From Corynebacterium variabile (GTDB lineage: Bacteria > Actinomycetota > Actinomycetes > Mycobacteriales > Mycobacteriaceae): a DNA stretch of 56,386 nucleotides. This document shows positions 1-9,235 of the stretch, piece after piece. The stretch is from NCBI RefSeq assembly GCF_006539825.1, contig NZ_BJNT01000025.1, positions 1-56,386 of the forward strand, in the 5' to 3' direction. Position 1 is the stretch's first letter. Each line of letters starts with the position of its first letter. The notes beneath the pieces were generated by a model that saw only the letters and a list, made by a program, of their open reading frames with translations, ran no database searches and had not been told where the DNA came from. The position numbers were made by a program, and so were the translations under genes.

Positions 1-749
1 CCCCTCTGTCCGTCCGCACCGCGACAGACGTGTGTAGCGTCCTCCAGAATGCACCGGTCTCGGTGCGCACCACCCCGGGCACCTACATCGGGGACGGGGC
101 CTCAGGACTCCGGCGGTACACTCCTCCGTCCGGCCCCGACGTGATCAGCCAGCATCTCGCCGCATGGGAACGGTTCATCTACTCACCCCACGACCTTGAT
201 CCACTGGTCCTCATGGCGCTGCTGCACTACCAGTTCGAGGCCATCCACCCTTTCCCCGACGGAAACGGTCGCACCGGACGAATCCTCAATATCCTGCTTC
301 TCATCCAGCAGGAGCTCCTGGATCTTCCTGTTCTCTACCTGTCCGGCGTCATCGTCAGCAGGAAGAACGAGTACTACGACCGACTACTCGCCGTCACCAC
401 CCACCAGGACTGGGAGGGGTGGGTCCTCTTCATGCTCAAGGCCGTCGAGGACGCTGCCCGCGACACTGCCGAACTGATCAATGACCTCCGCGCCATGCAG
501 GAAATGACCTCCCTGCACATCCGGGATGCCCTCCCCGCCGCCCCGGCCATGGAACTGGCCGAACTCCTCTTCACCGTGCCCTATGTCCGAATCAGAGACA
601 TCGAAGCCCGGGGACTGGCCAAGCGGCAGACTGCCTCGAACTGGCTGAGCGCCCTCGCTGACGCCGGGATTCTGGAGGAGTCCAGGGCCGATGGACGGCA
701 GAAGGTCTTCATCAACCGTCCCGCGCTGGAGATCCTCACCCGTTCCTGA
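1..749 (+). CDS. Fic family protein (5' end outside the window)
   Basis: The frame is open to the first base, so the protein starts upstream; the GTG at 30 is only the first possible start inside the window. The Fic core HPFPDGNGRTGR is at about residues 73-84 counted from that GTG and holds the catalytic His and the anion-binding loop of AMP/NMP transferases. The C-terminal 80 residues, with a run reading IRDIEARGLAKRQTASNWL, look like a winged-helix DNA-binding domain, the usual arrangement in Fic proteins of about 370 residues. Known family role: transfer of AMP from ATP to a protein side chain. No inhibitory helix or antitoxin partner is visible here. The target is unknown. Convergent with the symporter gene downstream. 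Confidence 0.85.
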   Translation, partial: PLSVRTATDVCSVLQNAPVSVRTTPGTYIGDGASGLRRYTPPSGPDVISQHLAAWERFIYSPHDLDPLVLMALLHYQFEAIHPFPDGNGRTGRILNILLLIQQELLDLPVLYLSGVIVSRKNEYYDRLLAVTTHQDWEGWVLFMLKAVEDAARDTAELINDLRAMQEMTSLHIRDALPAAPAMELAELLFTVPYVRIRDIEARGLAKRQTASNWLSALADAGILEESRADGRQKVFINRPALEILTRS

Positions 750-1065
750 TGGCGTAAGCAACGAACCGCAATCGTGAAACCCCCGTTCAGGCCCGTGCTC
801 GGGAATGCCACGAAGAACTTGGTGTCGACGTAGAGGTCACCCGACCCCGTATCGCCGCTCGGCTGACTGCGACATGGCGTGCTGCCCGTGATGGAGAGGT
901 TGCCGAACCGGGAGCGTCCTGGCGTTAAACCACTCCTGCAGAACATGCTGCGCCATCGGGTTGTGCGTGGCGCCATCCGGCCGTGTCAGTTTCCCCGGCG
1001 AACTTACACAGCCGGGTGGCGCTGAACGAAGTGGATGGCGCTTGTGTGGGTTGCGCCCCGCCAGG
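750..1065. other. 316-bp gap with no convincing gene
   Basis: This gap separates the convergent Fic and symporter genes. Both strands have overlapping open frames, but none has a ribosome binding site or recognisable protein. The strings GATGGCG or GATGGCGC recur several times, and a long imperfect hairpin lies at 969-1023. It may hold remnants of a lost gene or mobile element; I cannot identify one. Confidence 0.4.
969..1023 (+). repeat. Imperfect inverted repeat, possible transcription barrier
   Basis: Bases 969-986 pair with 1006-1023 across a 19-nt loop: 17 of 18 positions pair in plus-strand RNA, two of them G-U. There is no U tract. It lies 43 nt past the stop of the minus-strand symporter gene, so it could act as a terminator for either converging gene or be a repeat remnant. 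Confidence 0.4.
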
Positions 1066-2544
1066 TCAGCGCGAGGTGACGTCTGCGGTAACGGTGGCGC
1101 CGTCAGAGGTGGAGGGGGTGGACGCGACGACCGTGGTGGCGTCCTCATCGGAGGCAACAGCCTCATCGTCGGCCTCAAGGTCGAAGCCGTGCTCGCCGGC
1201 GGAGTCCCACACGTCTTTCTCCCAGATCCCGGCGCGCTTGGCGACGACCGTGGCCACCAGGGACTGGCCGGTGACGTTGACCGCGGTGCGCCCCATGTCG
1301 ATGATTGGCTCGATGGCCAGCAGGAGGCCCACACCGGCCAGCGGCAGGCCCAGGGTGGACAGCGTCAGGGTGAGCATCACGGTCGCGCCGGTGGTGCCGG
1401 CCGTCGCCGCAGAGCCGATCACCGAGACAAAGATGATGAGCAGGTAGTCGGTGAAGCCGAGGTCGAGGCCGTAGAACTGGGCCACGAACAGGGCGGCGAT
1501 CGCCGGGTAGATCGAGGCGCAGCCGTCCATCTTCGTCGTCGCGCCCAGCGGCACGGCGAAGGACGCGTAGGCGCTCGGCACGCCCATGGACTGCTCGGTG
1601 ACGCGCTGGGTGACCGGCATGACACCCATCGAGGACCGCGTGACGAAGCCCAGCGAGGTCACCGGCCAGACGCGGCGGTAGAACCCGGTGACGGACAGGC
1701 CGTTGAACATCAGCACGGCCGGGTAGATGACCAGCAGGACGATCGCGAGACCGACGTAGATCGCCAGGACGAACTTACCGAGGGAGCCCAGGGCGTCCCA
1801 CCCGTAGTCGGCGACGGCGTGGCCGATGAGGGCACCGGTGCCGATCGGGGCAAGGCGGATGATCCACCACAGGACCTTCTGCACCACGGTGAGCAGGGAC
1901 TCGGTGATGTTGAGGAAAGGCTCGGCGGACTTACCGGCCTTCACCGCGGCGATGCCGAGGGCCAGGGAGATGATGAGCAGCTGGAGAACGTTGAAGCTCA
2001 CCGAGATATCGCCGTCGGAGCTCGCCGAAGCACCGAGGCCGAGGAAGTTGGTGGGCACGACCGAGTCGATGAAGCCCATCCAGGAGCCGGTGTTGGACGG
2101 CTCGGCGGCGGAGGACGCTTCGATGTCCGTGCCGGAACCCGGCTTCATGATGACGCCGACGAGGATGCCGACGATCACGGAGAAGAACGCCGTGATGACA
2201 AACCAGATCAGGGTGCTGATCGCCAGGCGGGCGGCGTTGGCGACCTTGCGCAGGTTCGCCACCGAGGTGATGACTGCGGTGATGATCAGCGGCGGGACCA
2301 TGGTCTTCAGCAGGGAGACGTAGATCGAGCCGGTCTTGTCGAGGAACTGGGCGAGCCAGGGGGAGTCGGCGTCGGGGACGTCGGACGCCTGGGCGCGGGC
2401 GATGAAGCCGAGGATGAGGCCGACCACGAGGCCGGCGATGACCTGCGCGCCGAAGCCGGTGAGCCAGGCGGGCAGGTGCCGACGCGGCGCGGCGGTACCG
2501 GTGGAGGCCGCGGGCGGGGCGTCGATGGTGTCCTGGTGGGACAT
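1066..2544 (-). CDS. Cation:dicarboxylate symporter (DAACS family)
   Basis: A 492-residue membrane protein expected to couple Na+ or H+ entry to uptake of a dicarboxylate or acidic amino acid. Eight or so hydrophobic segments start with AQVIAGLVVGLILGF near residue 33. The family signatures are present: a serine-rich SSMGVMPVT re-entrant loop near residue 307, the substrate loop as TKMDGCA (classical members have NMDGT), and the last-helix motif DMGRTAVNVTG. The changed loop means the substrate should not be assumed to be succinate. About 40 residues after the last helix are acidic. AGGAG lies 6-7 nt before the ATG. It stands alone, divergent from the CPBP gene. Confidence 0.88.
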   Translation of the reverse strand: MSHQDTIDAPPAASTGTAAPRRHLPAWLTGFGAQVIAGLVVGLILGFIARAQASDVPDADSPWLAQFLDKTGSIYVSLLKTMVPPLIITAVITSVANLRKVANAARLAISTLIWFVITAFFSVIVGILVGVIMKPGSGTDIEASSAAEPSNTGSWMGFIDSVVPTNFLGLGASASSDGDISVSFNVLQLLIISLALGIAAVKAGKSAEPFLNITESLLTVVQKVLWWIIRLAPIGTGALIGHAVADYGWDALGSLGKFVLAIYVGLAIVLLVIYPAVLMFNGLSVTGFYRRVWPVTSLGFVTRSSMGVMPVTQRVTEQSMGVPSAYASFAVPLGATTKMDGCASIYPAIAALFVAQFYGLDLGFTDYLLIIFVSVIGSAATAGTTGATVMLTLTLSTLGLPLAGVGLLLAIEPIIDMGRTAVNVTGQSLVATVVAKRAGIWEKDVWDSAGEHGFDLEADDEAVASDEDATTVVASTPSTSDGATVTADVTSR

Positions 2545-2793
2545 GGGATTCTCCTAGTGAACAGATCTGTCTATATCGGCCCGTCACTCTACGCCTCCAC
2601 CTGCACAGAGACAATGCTGCCGGTCTGGTGTTCCCGAGATCACTCCAGTACCGGGCGATGACGCACATCATCCCAGGTCAGTGGGTTCGAGAAGCAGTAT
2701 GCTGGCAGCAACCTGTCAGTTCCGGACGAAGACCGTGATTCGACCCATATTCGTTAGGCGTGCAGGTCGCCGGGCCCGTAACGTCAGAAGGCA

Positions 2794-3597
2794 ATGACCA
2801 CCACCACTGCACACACCACAGCGGCCACCGGTGCTGACTCCACCGACGCCGCCCCCGACTCCATGGCCGCCACCATGTCCCTGGGAGGACGCTTCCGTGT
2901 CCGACGCGCCGACCTCATCAGCGTCGTCGCCGTCATCATGGGCCTGGCCACCATCAACGTCACCGCGCACCTGACCTCGCTGTCCACGGTCGCGGCGATC
3001 GTCCCGGTCGGCGTGGCCTGTCTGCTCGTCATCGCCAAGGCACGCGGTATGAGCTGGACCGATCTCGGCCTCGGCCGGGCCCACATCGGCAAGGGCCTGA
3101 AATACGGCATCGGCGCGGTCGTCCTCGTCGCCGCCGTCATCGCCCTGGCCCTGGCGATCCCGATGACCAGGGGTTTCTTCTTCAATGAGTCCTACGCCTC
3201 GCTGCGCACCGCGCTGATTGCCGCGCTGGTGATCATCCCGCTGCAGACCGTGCTGCCGGAGGAGCTGGCCTTCCGTGGCCTGCTCCACGGCCGGCTCCGT
3301 CGCCTCGGCGGCACCAAGGCCGTTTTCATCGGCGGCTCGATCCTCTTCGGCCTGTGGCACGTCGCCAGCTCGCTGAGCCTCACCGCCACCAACGTGGGCC
3401 TGACCGCGTTCCTCGGCTCGGGTACCGCCGCCCAGTGGGCCGGCGTCGGCCTGGCCGTCGTCGCCACCGCGGGTGCGGGCGCGGGCCTGACCTGGCTGCG
3501 TCACCACACCGGTAGCGTGCTCGCCCCCATCGGCCTGCACTGGGCCCTCAACGCCGTCGGCGCGCTGGCCGCTGCCGCCGCGTGGACCTTCCTGTGA
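2794..3597 (+). CDS. CPBP family intramembrane glutamic protease
   Basis: A 267-residue polytopic membrane protein of the CAAX protease/bacteriocin-processing (Abi) family. The conserved EExxxR motif is seen as PEELAFRGLLHGRLRR around residue 152, followed by FGLWH and a last-helix HWALNA motif, giving the expected Glu/Arg and two His active-site residues. The first 35 residues are Thr/Ala-rich and probably cytosolic. A TAACGT box ends 9 nt before the ATG, so the mRNA leader is probably very short. Members process membrane proteins or prenylated peptides; the substrate here is unknown. Convergent with the HNH lipoprotein gene. Confidence 0.85.
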   Translation: MTTTTAHTTAATGADSTDAAPDSMAATMSLGGRFRVRRADLISVVAVIMGLATINVTAHLTSLSTVAAIVPVGVACLLVIAKARGMSWTDLGLGRAHIGKGLKYGIGAVVLVAAVIALALAIPMTRGFFFNESYASLRTALIAALVIIPLQTVLPEELAFRGLLHGRLRRLGGTKAVFIGGSILFGLWHVASSLSLTATNVGLTAFLGSGTAAQWAGVGLAVVATAGAGAGLTWLRHHTGSVLAPIGLHWALNAVGALAAAAAWTFL

Positions 3598-3645
3598 CCG
3601 CTGCATCCAGGTAGGATGCCCGGACGCCGGGGAAGCCCGGAGCAG

Positions 3646-4662
3646 TTACTCGCAGGCGACGCCGTCGTTGTCGCCGTCCATGCCCGAGCGGTAGCCGGGC
3701 TCGCCGCGGTACAGCGGGGTCACTCCCGCAGCACGGGCTGCGGAGCAGTTCGCGTAGTAGACACCGGCCGGGTCGGCCGGCACATCCTCCGCGGCGGGAG
3801 CAGCCGGCGCGGCAGGTTCCTCCACCGGAACCTCGGCCGGGGCACCGGCATTGTCCCCGGCCACCGGGGAACCACCCGCGGCGATCCCGTCGGCGCCACA
3901 GCCCGAGAGGATACGCACCATGGCGTCCTTCTCCGCCTGCGTGACCCACAGCGCATAGGCGGCCTTCACGTCGATCTGCATCGACACATAGGTGCAGCGG
4001 AAGGACTTGTTGGCCGGCAGCCAGGTGGCGGCGTCCCCGTCGCTCTTCTGCATATTCGCCGGACCGTCGACAGCGAGCAGGTTCGCCGGGTCATTCGCCA
4101 GCTGCTCGCGGCGCTCCGGGGAGAGCTGCTGTGCACCCTTCTGCCAGGCGTCCGACAGGGCGACGAGGTGGTCGATCTGCACGGCCGTGGAGGTGTCCTG
4201 ACCACGGACGAAGTTGATGGTCCGGCCGGTGTACGGGTCGTCCAGGGTGCCGGTGAGCACCCGGCAGGTCCCGTCCTTGTAGGTGATGTCGGTGAGGTCG
4301 CGGGCGAGGATGTCATTGCGGGTGTCGCAGCCGTTGCGGTCCACGTCCGCCCACGCCTGACCGAACAGTGCCCGGTCATAGCCGGTTTTCGGGGCGCGAC
4401 CCTTGACCTCGAGGGTGTCCAGGGTGGCCAGTGCCGGGGCGTCGGCGTCATCGGCGGAGGACGCGGCGTCCCCCTCATCCCCTGGATCTTCCGCATCCTC
4501 GGTGGGCTCCGACGACGGGGGCCCGGCCGGGGACGTCACCACCTCAGAGGTGGAGGTGACGGTGACGACGGTGGCGTCCTCATCCGTCGAACAGCTGACG
4601 AGGGCGGACGAAGCGAGAACGGCCGCCGAGAGACCGGCGACCGTCCGGAGGGTGTTACGCAT
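3646..4662 (-). CDS. Secreted HNH (DUF1524) nuclease-like lipoprotein with excalibur domain
   Basis: 338 residues from the ATG at 4662; an upstream in-frame start at 4701 would run far into the neighbouring gene and spoil the signal peptide. MRNTLRTVAGL...SALVSC is a lipoprotein signal with the lipid Cys near residue 23. An acidic linker follows, then a DUF1524/HNH domain with IDHLVALSDAW and a NLLAVDG...WLP stretch, the usual metal and catalytic region. The C-terminus is an excalibur calcium-binding motif ending DGDNDGVACE. Likely role: nuclease held on the outer face of the membrane. It overlaps the end of the GT87 gene by 8 bp, so it is translationally coupled to it. Confidence 0.85.
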   Translation of the reverse strand: MRNTLRTVAGLSAAVLASSALVSCSTDEDATVVTVTSTSEVVTSPAGPPSSEPTEDAEDPGDEGDAASSADDADAPALATLDTLEVKGRAPKTGYDRALFGQAWADVDRNGCDTRNDILARDLTDITYKDGTCRVLTGTLDDPYTGRTINFVRGQDTSTAVQIDHLVALSDAWQKGAQQLSPERREQLANDPANLLAVDGPANMQKSDGDAATWLPANKSFRCTYVSMQIDVKAAYALWVTQAEKDAMVRILSGCGADGIAAGGSPVAGDNAGAPAEVPVEEPAAPAAPAAEDVPADPAGVYYANCSAARAAGVTPLYRGEPGYRSGMDGDNDGVACE

Positions 4663-6019
4663 CAGTGGTGTGGGGTTCCTTGACTTCAGCGGGTCCAGCA
4701 TCTTCCGCAGGCCGGGCCCGCCACGCGGCGAGGCACAGCAACGCCAGGCAGATGATGCCTGAGATGCCCTGGATGTTTCCGTAGAGGAAGTCTACAATCC
4801 CGATGTCGCTGAACGACCACGGGCCGTTCTCCGGGAACACCTGGTAGTGGTGGTTCGCGCTCGTCTGGTAGTCCTCGTCGCTGAGCCGCCCGAAGGACAG
4901 GTTCGCGACCACGAGCAGCAGGGTCCCGGTCAGCGTCGGCCAGTCCCACCCGTCCCGGCGTCCGGTGACCAGGGCAGAGAGCTGGGCCGCGAGGAGCACG
5001 ATCGCGACGATGATGCCGGTCCAGTGGTGTGTCACCGCGATCGGCGCCGAGATGCTCACCGCGAGTACCAGGGTCAGCAGGACGCTCACGGGGCGTCCGG
5101 CCGCCGACAGCCGCCACACCGCCCAGCCGGAGATCACGGCGATGACCAGCAGACCGGGGATCATAAGGGTCTGGGCGGTGTCGCCGTCCATGCCCGCGCG
5201 GGTCAGAATGCCGGTGAGCGCCTGGTTCGCCGCGTAGCCGGGTCCACCACCGCGCTCGCCGTTGAAGAACTCCTCGGTCCAGAAGAACGTCGAGTCCGAG
5301 GCTCGGAAGATCCAGCCGAGGCCCGCGGTCACGAGGAAAGCGACGAAAGAGCGGGCGAGGTCACCCCACTTCCTCGTCACGAGGAAGACCAGGGCGTAGG
5401 CCGCCGGGGTGATCTTGATGCCGGCGGCGATGCCCACGCCCGCACCGCGCAGCCACTTCGGTGTGTAACCCAGCAGGTCAGCGGCAACGAGCAGGACAAG
5501 GAAGACGTTGATCTGCCCGTACATCAGATGCACCTGCAGCGGCTCGATCAGCAGGGCGAAGCCCAGGGCAGCGAGCCCGGTGAGCGGGGCGAGACGACGC
5601 CAGAGAGTGGACACACCGGCCAGCACCGTGATCCGGTGGACCGCCATGGTCAGCACGGCCCAGGCGGCGGCCAGTGAGGCCAGCGTCCACACCATCTCCA
5701 TCGTCTCCTCACCCATCCAGGTCAGCGGCACGAAAAGCACCGCGGCCAGTGGCGGGTAGATGAAGGCGAAGCCCGAGCGGGAGGGGAAATCGTCACCGTA
5801 GAGGGCGTTACCGTCGAGGATCGCCTGACCGGCGTCCACGAAGACACCGACGTCGAGCAGGTAGTTCTCCCGGACATGGGAGAAGATGCCGTCCAGCTGC
5901 CAGACGAGGCAGACAAGGCCGACGATTGTGATGACAGCGAAAAGCCCCCGCACCAGCGGTCGGGACGCTGTGCGCGGGGTATCTGCGGTTGTGGTCGGGG
6001 ATGCGGTCGGGGCAGTCAT
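4655..6019 (-). CDS. GT87-family (DUF2029) polyprenol-phosphate mannosyltransferase-like protein
   Basis: A 454-residue integral membrane protein with about ten hydrophobic segments. The first extracytoplasmic loop carries the acidic motif LLDVGVFVDAGQAIL near residue 56, like the conserved Asp of GT-C enzymes, followed by FAFIYPPLAAVLF. In Corynebacteriales GT87 enzymes (PimE, MptC, AftC type) use polyprenyl-phospho-sugars to extend phosphatidylinositol mannosides, lipomannan or arabinogalactan. Which glycan this one builds cannot be told from sequence. A TAAACT box ends 9 nt before the ATG and there is no good ribosome binding site, suggesting a nearly leaderless mRNA. Its partner downstream is the HNH lipoprotein. 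Confidence 0.8.
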   Translation of the reverse strand: MTAPTASPTTTADTPRTASRPLVRGLFAVITIVGLVCLVWQLDGIFSHVRENYLLDVGVFVDAGQAILDGNALYGDDFPSRSGFAFIYPPLAAVLFVPLTWMGEETMEMVWTLASLAAAWAVLTMAVHRITVLAGVSTLWRRLAPLTGLAALGFALLIEPLQVHLMYGQINVFLVLLVAADLLGYTPKWLRGAGVGIAAGIKITPAAYALVFLVTRKWGDLARSFVAFLVTAGLGWIFRASDSTFFWTEEFFNGERGGGPGYAANQALTGILTRAGMDGDTAQTLMIPGLLVIAVISGWAVWRLSAAGRPVSVLLTLVLAVSISAPIAVTHHWTGIIVAIVLLAAQLSALVTGRRDGWDWPTLTGTLLLVVANLSFGRLSDEDYQTSANHHYQVFPENGPWSFSDIGIVDFLYGNIQGISGIICLALLCLAAWRARPAEDAGPAEVKEPHTTDA

Positions 6020-6078
6020 TGACGGGAGAGTTTACCTGCCCTGACTCCCGTTCCGGGCACCCGCCGAGCCCCGAGGAC

Positions 6079-6582
6079 CTACTGACCGTCGGGCAGGTCG
6101 CCGGAGGCGTTCTCCAGGTGGGCGCGGATGAACCACTGGAACTGCTCCATGGCACCGATCTGGCCGATGAACATGTCCTCACTGACCGGGTCGAGCTGGT
6201 CGAGGGCGGCATCCGCCTCACGGGAGTCGATGATGACCTTGTCGTAGATCTCGTTGAGAGCGGTGAGGTGCTGGACCGTGCTGCCCTTGTTGACCGGGTA
6301 CTGGAGCGGCTCGCGGCCCGGCGAGTGGGAGTCCGGGGTACCGATCGGCTCGCCACCGAGGGCGGCGATGCGCTCGGCGACGGCGTCCGCGTTGGCACGG
6401 ATCGCCTCGACCTCCGGGTCGAGCATCTCGTGGACACCGATGAAGTTCGGGCCGACAACGTTCCAGTGCGCGTGCTTGAGGATGAGGTGGAGGTCGTTGT
6501 AGGCGGTGAGGCGCTCCTGCAGGATGTCGATGACCTGCTTGGCATCGCCCTCTGACAGGCCCGGGACAGTGAAGTTACTCAT
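6079..6582 (-). CDS. dps: Dps-family ferritin-like DNA protection protein
   Basis: 167 residues from the ATG at 6582, chosen because GAAGGAG lies 8-9 nt upstream; the frame is open further up but that part has no protein-like character. The Dps core is clear: HAHWNVVGPNFIGVHEM near residue 38 and a helix with ADAVAERIAALGG, together providing the inter-subunit ferroxidase ligands. Dps dodecamers oxidise and store iron and shield DNA during starvation and peroxide stress. Length and ending match the family. Divergent from the thioesterase-like gene. Confidence 0.93.
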   Translation of the reverse strand: MSNFTVPGLSEGDAKQVIDILQERLTAYNDLHLILKHAHWNVVGPNFIGVHEMLDPEVEAIRANADAVAERIAALGGEPIGTPDSHSPGREPLQYPVNKGSTVQHLTALNEIYDKVIIDSREADAALDQLDPVSEDMFIGQIGAMEQFQWFIRAHLENASGDLPDGQ

Positions 6583-6718
6583 GGTGTCTATCGCTCCTTC
6601 GTATGACGTGTGGTGATCTGCCGTGTCCGCTGTTCTCAACGGATCACGGCCCAGCCTATTCCAGATCACCGGGGAGCCGGTGGTTGTTCCACCCCCGAAC
6701 AGGTCCATAAAAGGTAAC

Positions 6719-7549
6719 GTGAACAGAACTATGTTGACTGTGCCGAAGAAGTTGAAGAAGCCGCTCCGCAAGCCGCTGAAGAAGATCGAGAAGACCGTCA
6801 TGAAGAGGGTCTTCGGGTCCCCCCGTGCTTTCGAGCGTGGCCTGGCGATCTGGCCCCCACTGGCGGGCGACGGCGTGCGCGTCCACAACATCTCCGACGA
6901 CTGGTCCTACGGCGAGGTCGTGCTGCATTCGGGGCCGTTGACACAGAACATGCACGGTGCAGCCTTCGGCGGAACCCTGTTCTCCATGACCGACTTCCTC
7001 TTCGGGACGCTGGTCATGAAACGTCTCGGCCGCGACTACGAGGCCTGGACCCGCACCGGCCAGTTCCAGTTCCTCGCCCCGGGTCGCGACGGTGCCCGGA
7101 TGACGGTGCGCGTCACCGACGAGCTCTGCGAGGAGATCCTCGCCGGCATCGAGGACGACGGCTACTACAACGTCGCCTTCACCTGCGTCATCACCAACCG
7201 GGACGGAACGGTCGTCGGCGTCGGCCAGCAGGACCTGCACGTGCGTCCCCGCAAGGGCCGTGAAGCGTCGAGGACGCCCGGGGCGGCGCGCGAGACCGAC
7301 GAGTCCATGGCGCCCCGGGAACCGAAGGGGATGACACTGGAGCACCTGGTCACCGCGGCCGCCTGGCGAGCCTGGGGACCGACCGGCAGCGGCGAGCACG
7401 GCCTGCTGACCTCGGTGCTCTCCGCGGCACGACGCATCCCCGAGCCCGAGGAGCAGGCCCGCTACGTGTGCGGCGAGATCCTGTCCCGCGACGCGCTGAC
7501 CACCGGTGAACTGCTGGAGCTGGCGATCCCCCGGCGTCTGCTGGGATAG
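6719..7549 (+). CDS. Thioesterase-like hot-dog protein (DUF4442/PaaI type)
   Basis: 276 residues from the GTG at 6719, which has AAAAGG 4 nt upstream; the ATG at 6731 is an alternative with poorer spacing. A basic N-terminus is followed by a hot-dog region with HGAAFGGTLFSMTDFLFGTLV, the helix and loop where acyl-CoA thioesterases hold their active site. Residues 170-276 are a polar tail of unknown role. Likely function: hydrolysis of an acyl-CoA or related thioester; substrate unknown. It stands alone, divergent from dps. Confidence 0.65.
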   Translation: MNRTMLTVPKKLKKPLRKPLKKIEKTVMKRVFGSPRAFERGLAIWPPLAGDGVRVHNISDDWSYGEVVLHSGPLTQNMHGAAFGGTLFSMTDFLFGTLVMKRLGRDYEAWTRTGQFQFLAPGRDGARMTVRVTDELCEEILAGIEDDGYYNVAFTCVITNRDGTVVGVGQQDLHVRPRKGREASRTPGAARETDESMAPREPKGMTLEHLVTAAAWRAWGPTGSGEHGLLTSVLSAARRIPEPEEQARYVCGEILSRDALTTGELLELAIPRRLLG

Positions 7550-7756
7550 CGTGGGTCCGGCGTGGCACTCTCCGAGAGACCTTCTCAACCGGGTCTTACG
7601 CAACCAGGCCAACCCCGGGACCGTGTGGAGGAACGCCTGTCGGAGATCTGACGGTACGGTCTTCTGAGAACCGTGGTCGGTGGTCAGGCCCGGTCCGTTG
7701 TGACCGGTGACCTCAGGAGTCGGCGAGACAGTGCCCTGTCACCGGAGGTGGCGGGG

Positions 7757-8146
7757 TCACATGGCCGCGCCGACTGCGAGCAGCACGACCGCTGCCACGG
7801 GGAGCAGTCCCTGCTTCAGGGCCGCGCCACGCTTGTCCGGTGACGTCAACCAGAGCACTGCGGCGGCGCCGGACATGCTCACCGTGCCGGCCAGGGTCAG
7901 GGCCAGCCCGATACCTCCGGCAGTGGTGGTCACGGTCACGATGACGCCGACGAGGACCTCGACAGCCAGGAAAAGGTTGTAGAATCCCTGGTTGAAAGCC
8001 ATCTCCCTGGTGCTGTCCGCCTCCTGCTCCGTGAGACCGAAGATCGCGCGTGCGCGGGGGGTGGTCCAGGCCATGGACTCCAGGTAGAAGATGAACACGT
8101 GGAGTAGTGCGGCCAGTGCTGCCAGTACGGCACCTGTGATGATCAT
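7757..8146 (-). CDS. DUF1304 small membrane protein
   Basis: 129 residues with four predicted membrane segments. The family pattern is visible: HVFIFYLESMAWTTPRARAIFG near residue 16, then FNQGFYNLFLA near residue 51. Function is not known; DUF1304 genes often sit with ohr or other peroxide genes, and here it is the last gene of the ohrR-ohr-reductase run, 52 bp after the reductase. Membrane protection or peroxide response is a reasonable inference from position only. Confidence 0.82.
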   Translation of the reverse strand: MIITGAVLAALAALLHVFIFYLESMAWTTPRARAIFGLTEQEADSTREMAFNQGFYNLFLAVEVLVGVIVTVTTTAGGIGLALTLAGTVSMSGAAAVLWLTSPDKRGAALKQGLLPVAAVVLLAVGAAM

Positions 8147-8198
8147 TGCTGTTCGCCTCTGCTGTTCTTCCGGTGCTCTACGTTGTTGGTGGGGTCAG

Positions 8199-9176
8199 CT
8201 AGAACCGGAGCAGGACCTTGCCGGTGCGTCCGGAAGACATGCTGGAGATCATCGCCTCGCGGAAATCAGAGGCGTCGAAGATACCCTCGACGGGGAGGGT
8301 GACACTCCCTTCCGAGATCCGTGTGATGAGTTCTCCGAAGAGCTCAGACTTCTTCCCGGGGTTCATCTCCTGGCTGATCTTGCTGCCCCAGAAACCTCGC
8401 ACGGTGATGTCTTTGAAGATCACCGGGCCGGAAGGGATCGTCATAGTCGGGTCACCCATCGCGCCGAAGCACACGAGGGTGGCGCCCTCTCCGAGTACGG
8501 AGACGAGATCGGCGGTCGCCTGGCCACCGACTGAGTCCAGTCCGGTCGCTACCCGCGCACCTCCGGTGATCTCCTGCAGCTTCTCTCGCCAGGCAGGGTC
8601 CTCGGTGGAGAGCACGTCAGTGATACCTTCCGCCGCGAGGTCGGCGACCGCTGCGTCACGGCGGACCAGTCCGATGACGTGGATGCCCCGTGCCTTGGCG
8701 AGCTGGGCGAGGATCCTTCCGACGGCTCCGTTGGCGGAGTTCTGGATCAGCCAGTCACCCTCATGCAGGTCTAGGAAGTCCAGCAGGCTGATCGCGCTGA
8801 AAGGCATCGACACCAGCTGCGCCGCACTGTCGTCGGACAACTGATCGGGAACGGGGATTGCCCCGGCGGCATCGATCAGCGCGTACTCAGACCATGTGCC
8901 GAAGGAGGTTCCACTGACCACCCGCTGTCCGGGCACGAGACCCGAGACGTCGGGGCCGAGGGCGTCGACGGTGCCGAGGACCTCCGTTCCGGCATGTGCG
9001 GGGAGGTCGGGAACGAATCCGTAGGTTCCTCGGATCGTCCAGATGTCGTGGTTGTGAACGGGGGACAGGACCACCCGGATCCTGACCTGCCCCTCTGAGG
9101 GCTCGGGTACGTTCTCTTCGGTGAGGCGCAGGACATCTTCGGGTTCACCGAAGCTGTCGTGGATGAGGCTACGCAT
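8199..9176 (-). CDS. Zinc-free medium-chain dehydrogenase, NADPH:quinone reductase type
   Basis: 325 residues with the MDR fold: an N-terminal GroES-like part with HNHDIW and AGTEVLGTVDALG, then a nucleotide-binding fold whose glycine-rich turn reads NSANGAVGRILAQLAKARG near residue 147. The two Cys/His clusters of zinc-binding alcohol dehydrogenases are missing, so it belongs with quinone or enoyl reductases of the QOR/ETR group. Expected reaction: NAD(P)H-dependent reduction of a quinone or an activated double bond. It follows ohr by 59 bp and precedes the DUF1304 gene by 52 bp, so it probably shares the OhrR-controlled transcript. Confidence 0.82.
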   Translation of the reverse strand: MRSLIHDSFGEPEDVLRLTEENVPEPSEGQVRIRVVLSPVHNHDIWTIRGTYGFVPDLPAHAGTEVLGTVDALGPDVSGLVPGQRVVSGTSFGTWSEYALIDAAGAIPVPDQLSDDSAAQLVSMPFSAISLLDFLDLHEGDWLIQNSANGAVGRILAQLAKARGIHVIGLVRRDAAVADLAAEGITDVLSTEDPAWREKLQEITGGARVATGLDSVGGQATADLVSVLGEGATLVCFGAMGDPTMTIPSGPVIFKDITVRGFWGSKISQEMNPGKKSELFGELITRISEGSVTLPVEGIFDASDFREAMISSMSSGRTGKVLLRF

Positions 9177-9235
9177 TGACGTCTCCTTTGTGTGCTGTTG
9201 ACGGTTGTCGTTCAGGTTGGTCGTTGAGGGTGAGG

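Noticed and set aside
961..2661. Long plus-strand frame of 566 codons opposite the symporter gene
   Set aside because: It is the high-GC antisense shadow of the symporter; its translation is Gly/Asp/Arg/His-rich with no family, and the minus strand carries clear symporter motifs.
9160..9235. TTGAC-rich gap between ohr and the reductase gene as a further RosR-like site
   Set aside because: The TTGAC copy lacks a matching TCAA arm at the right distance.
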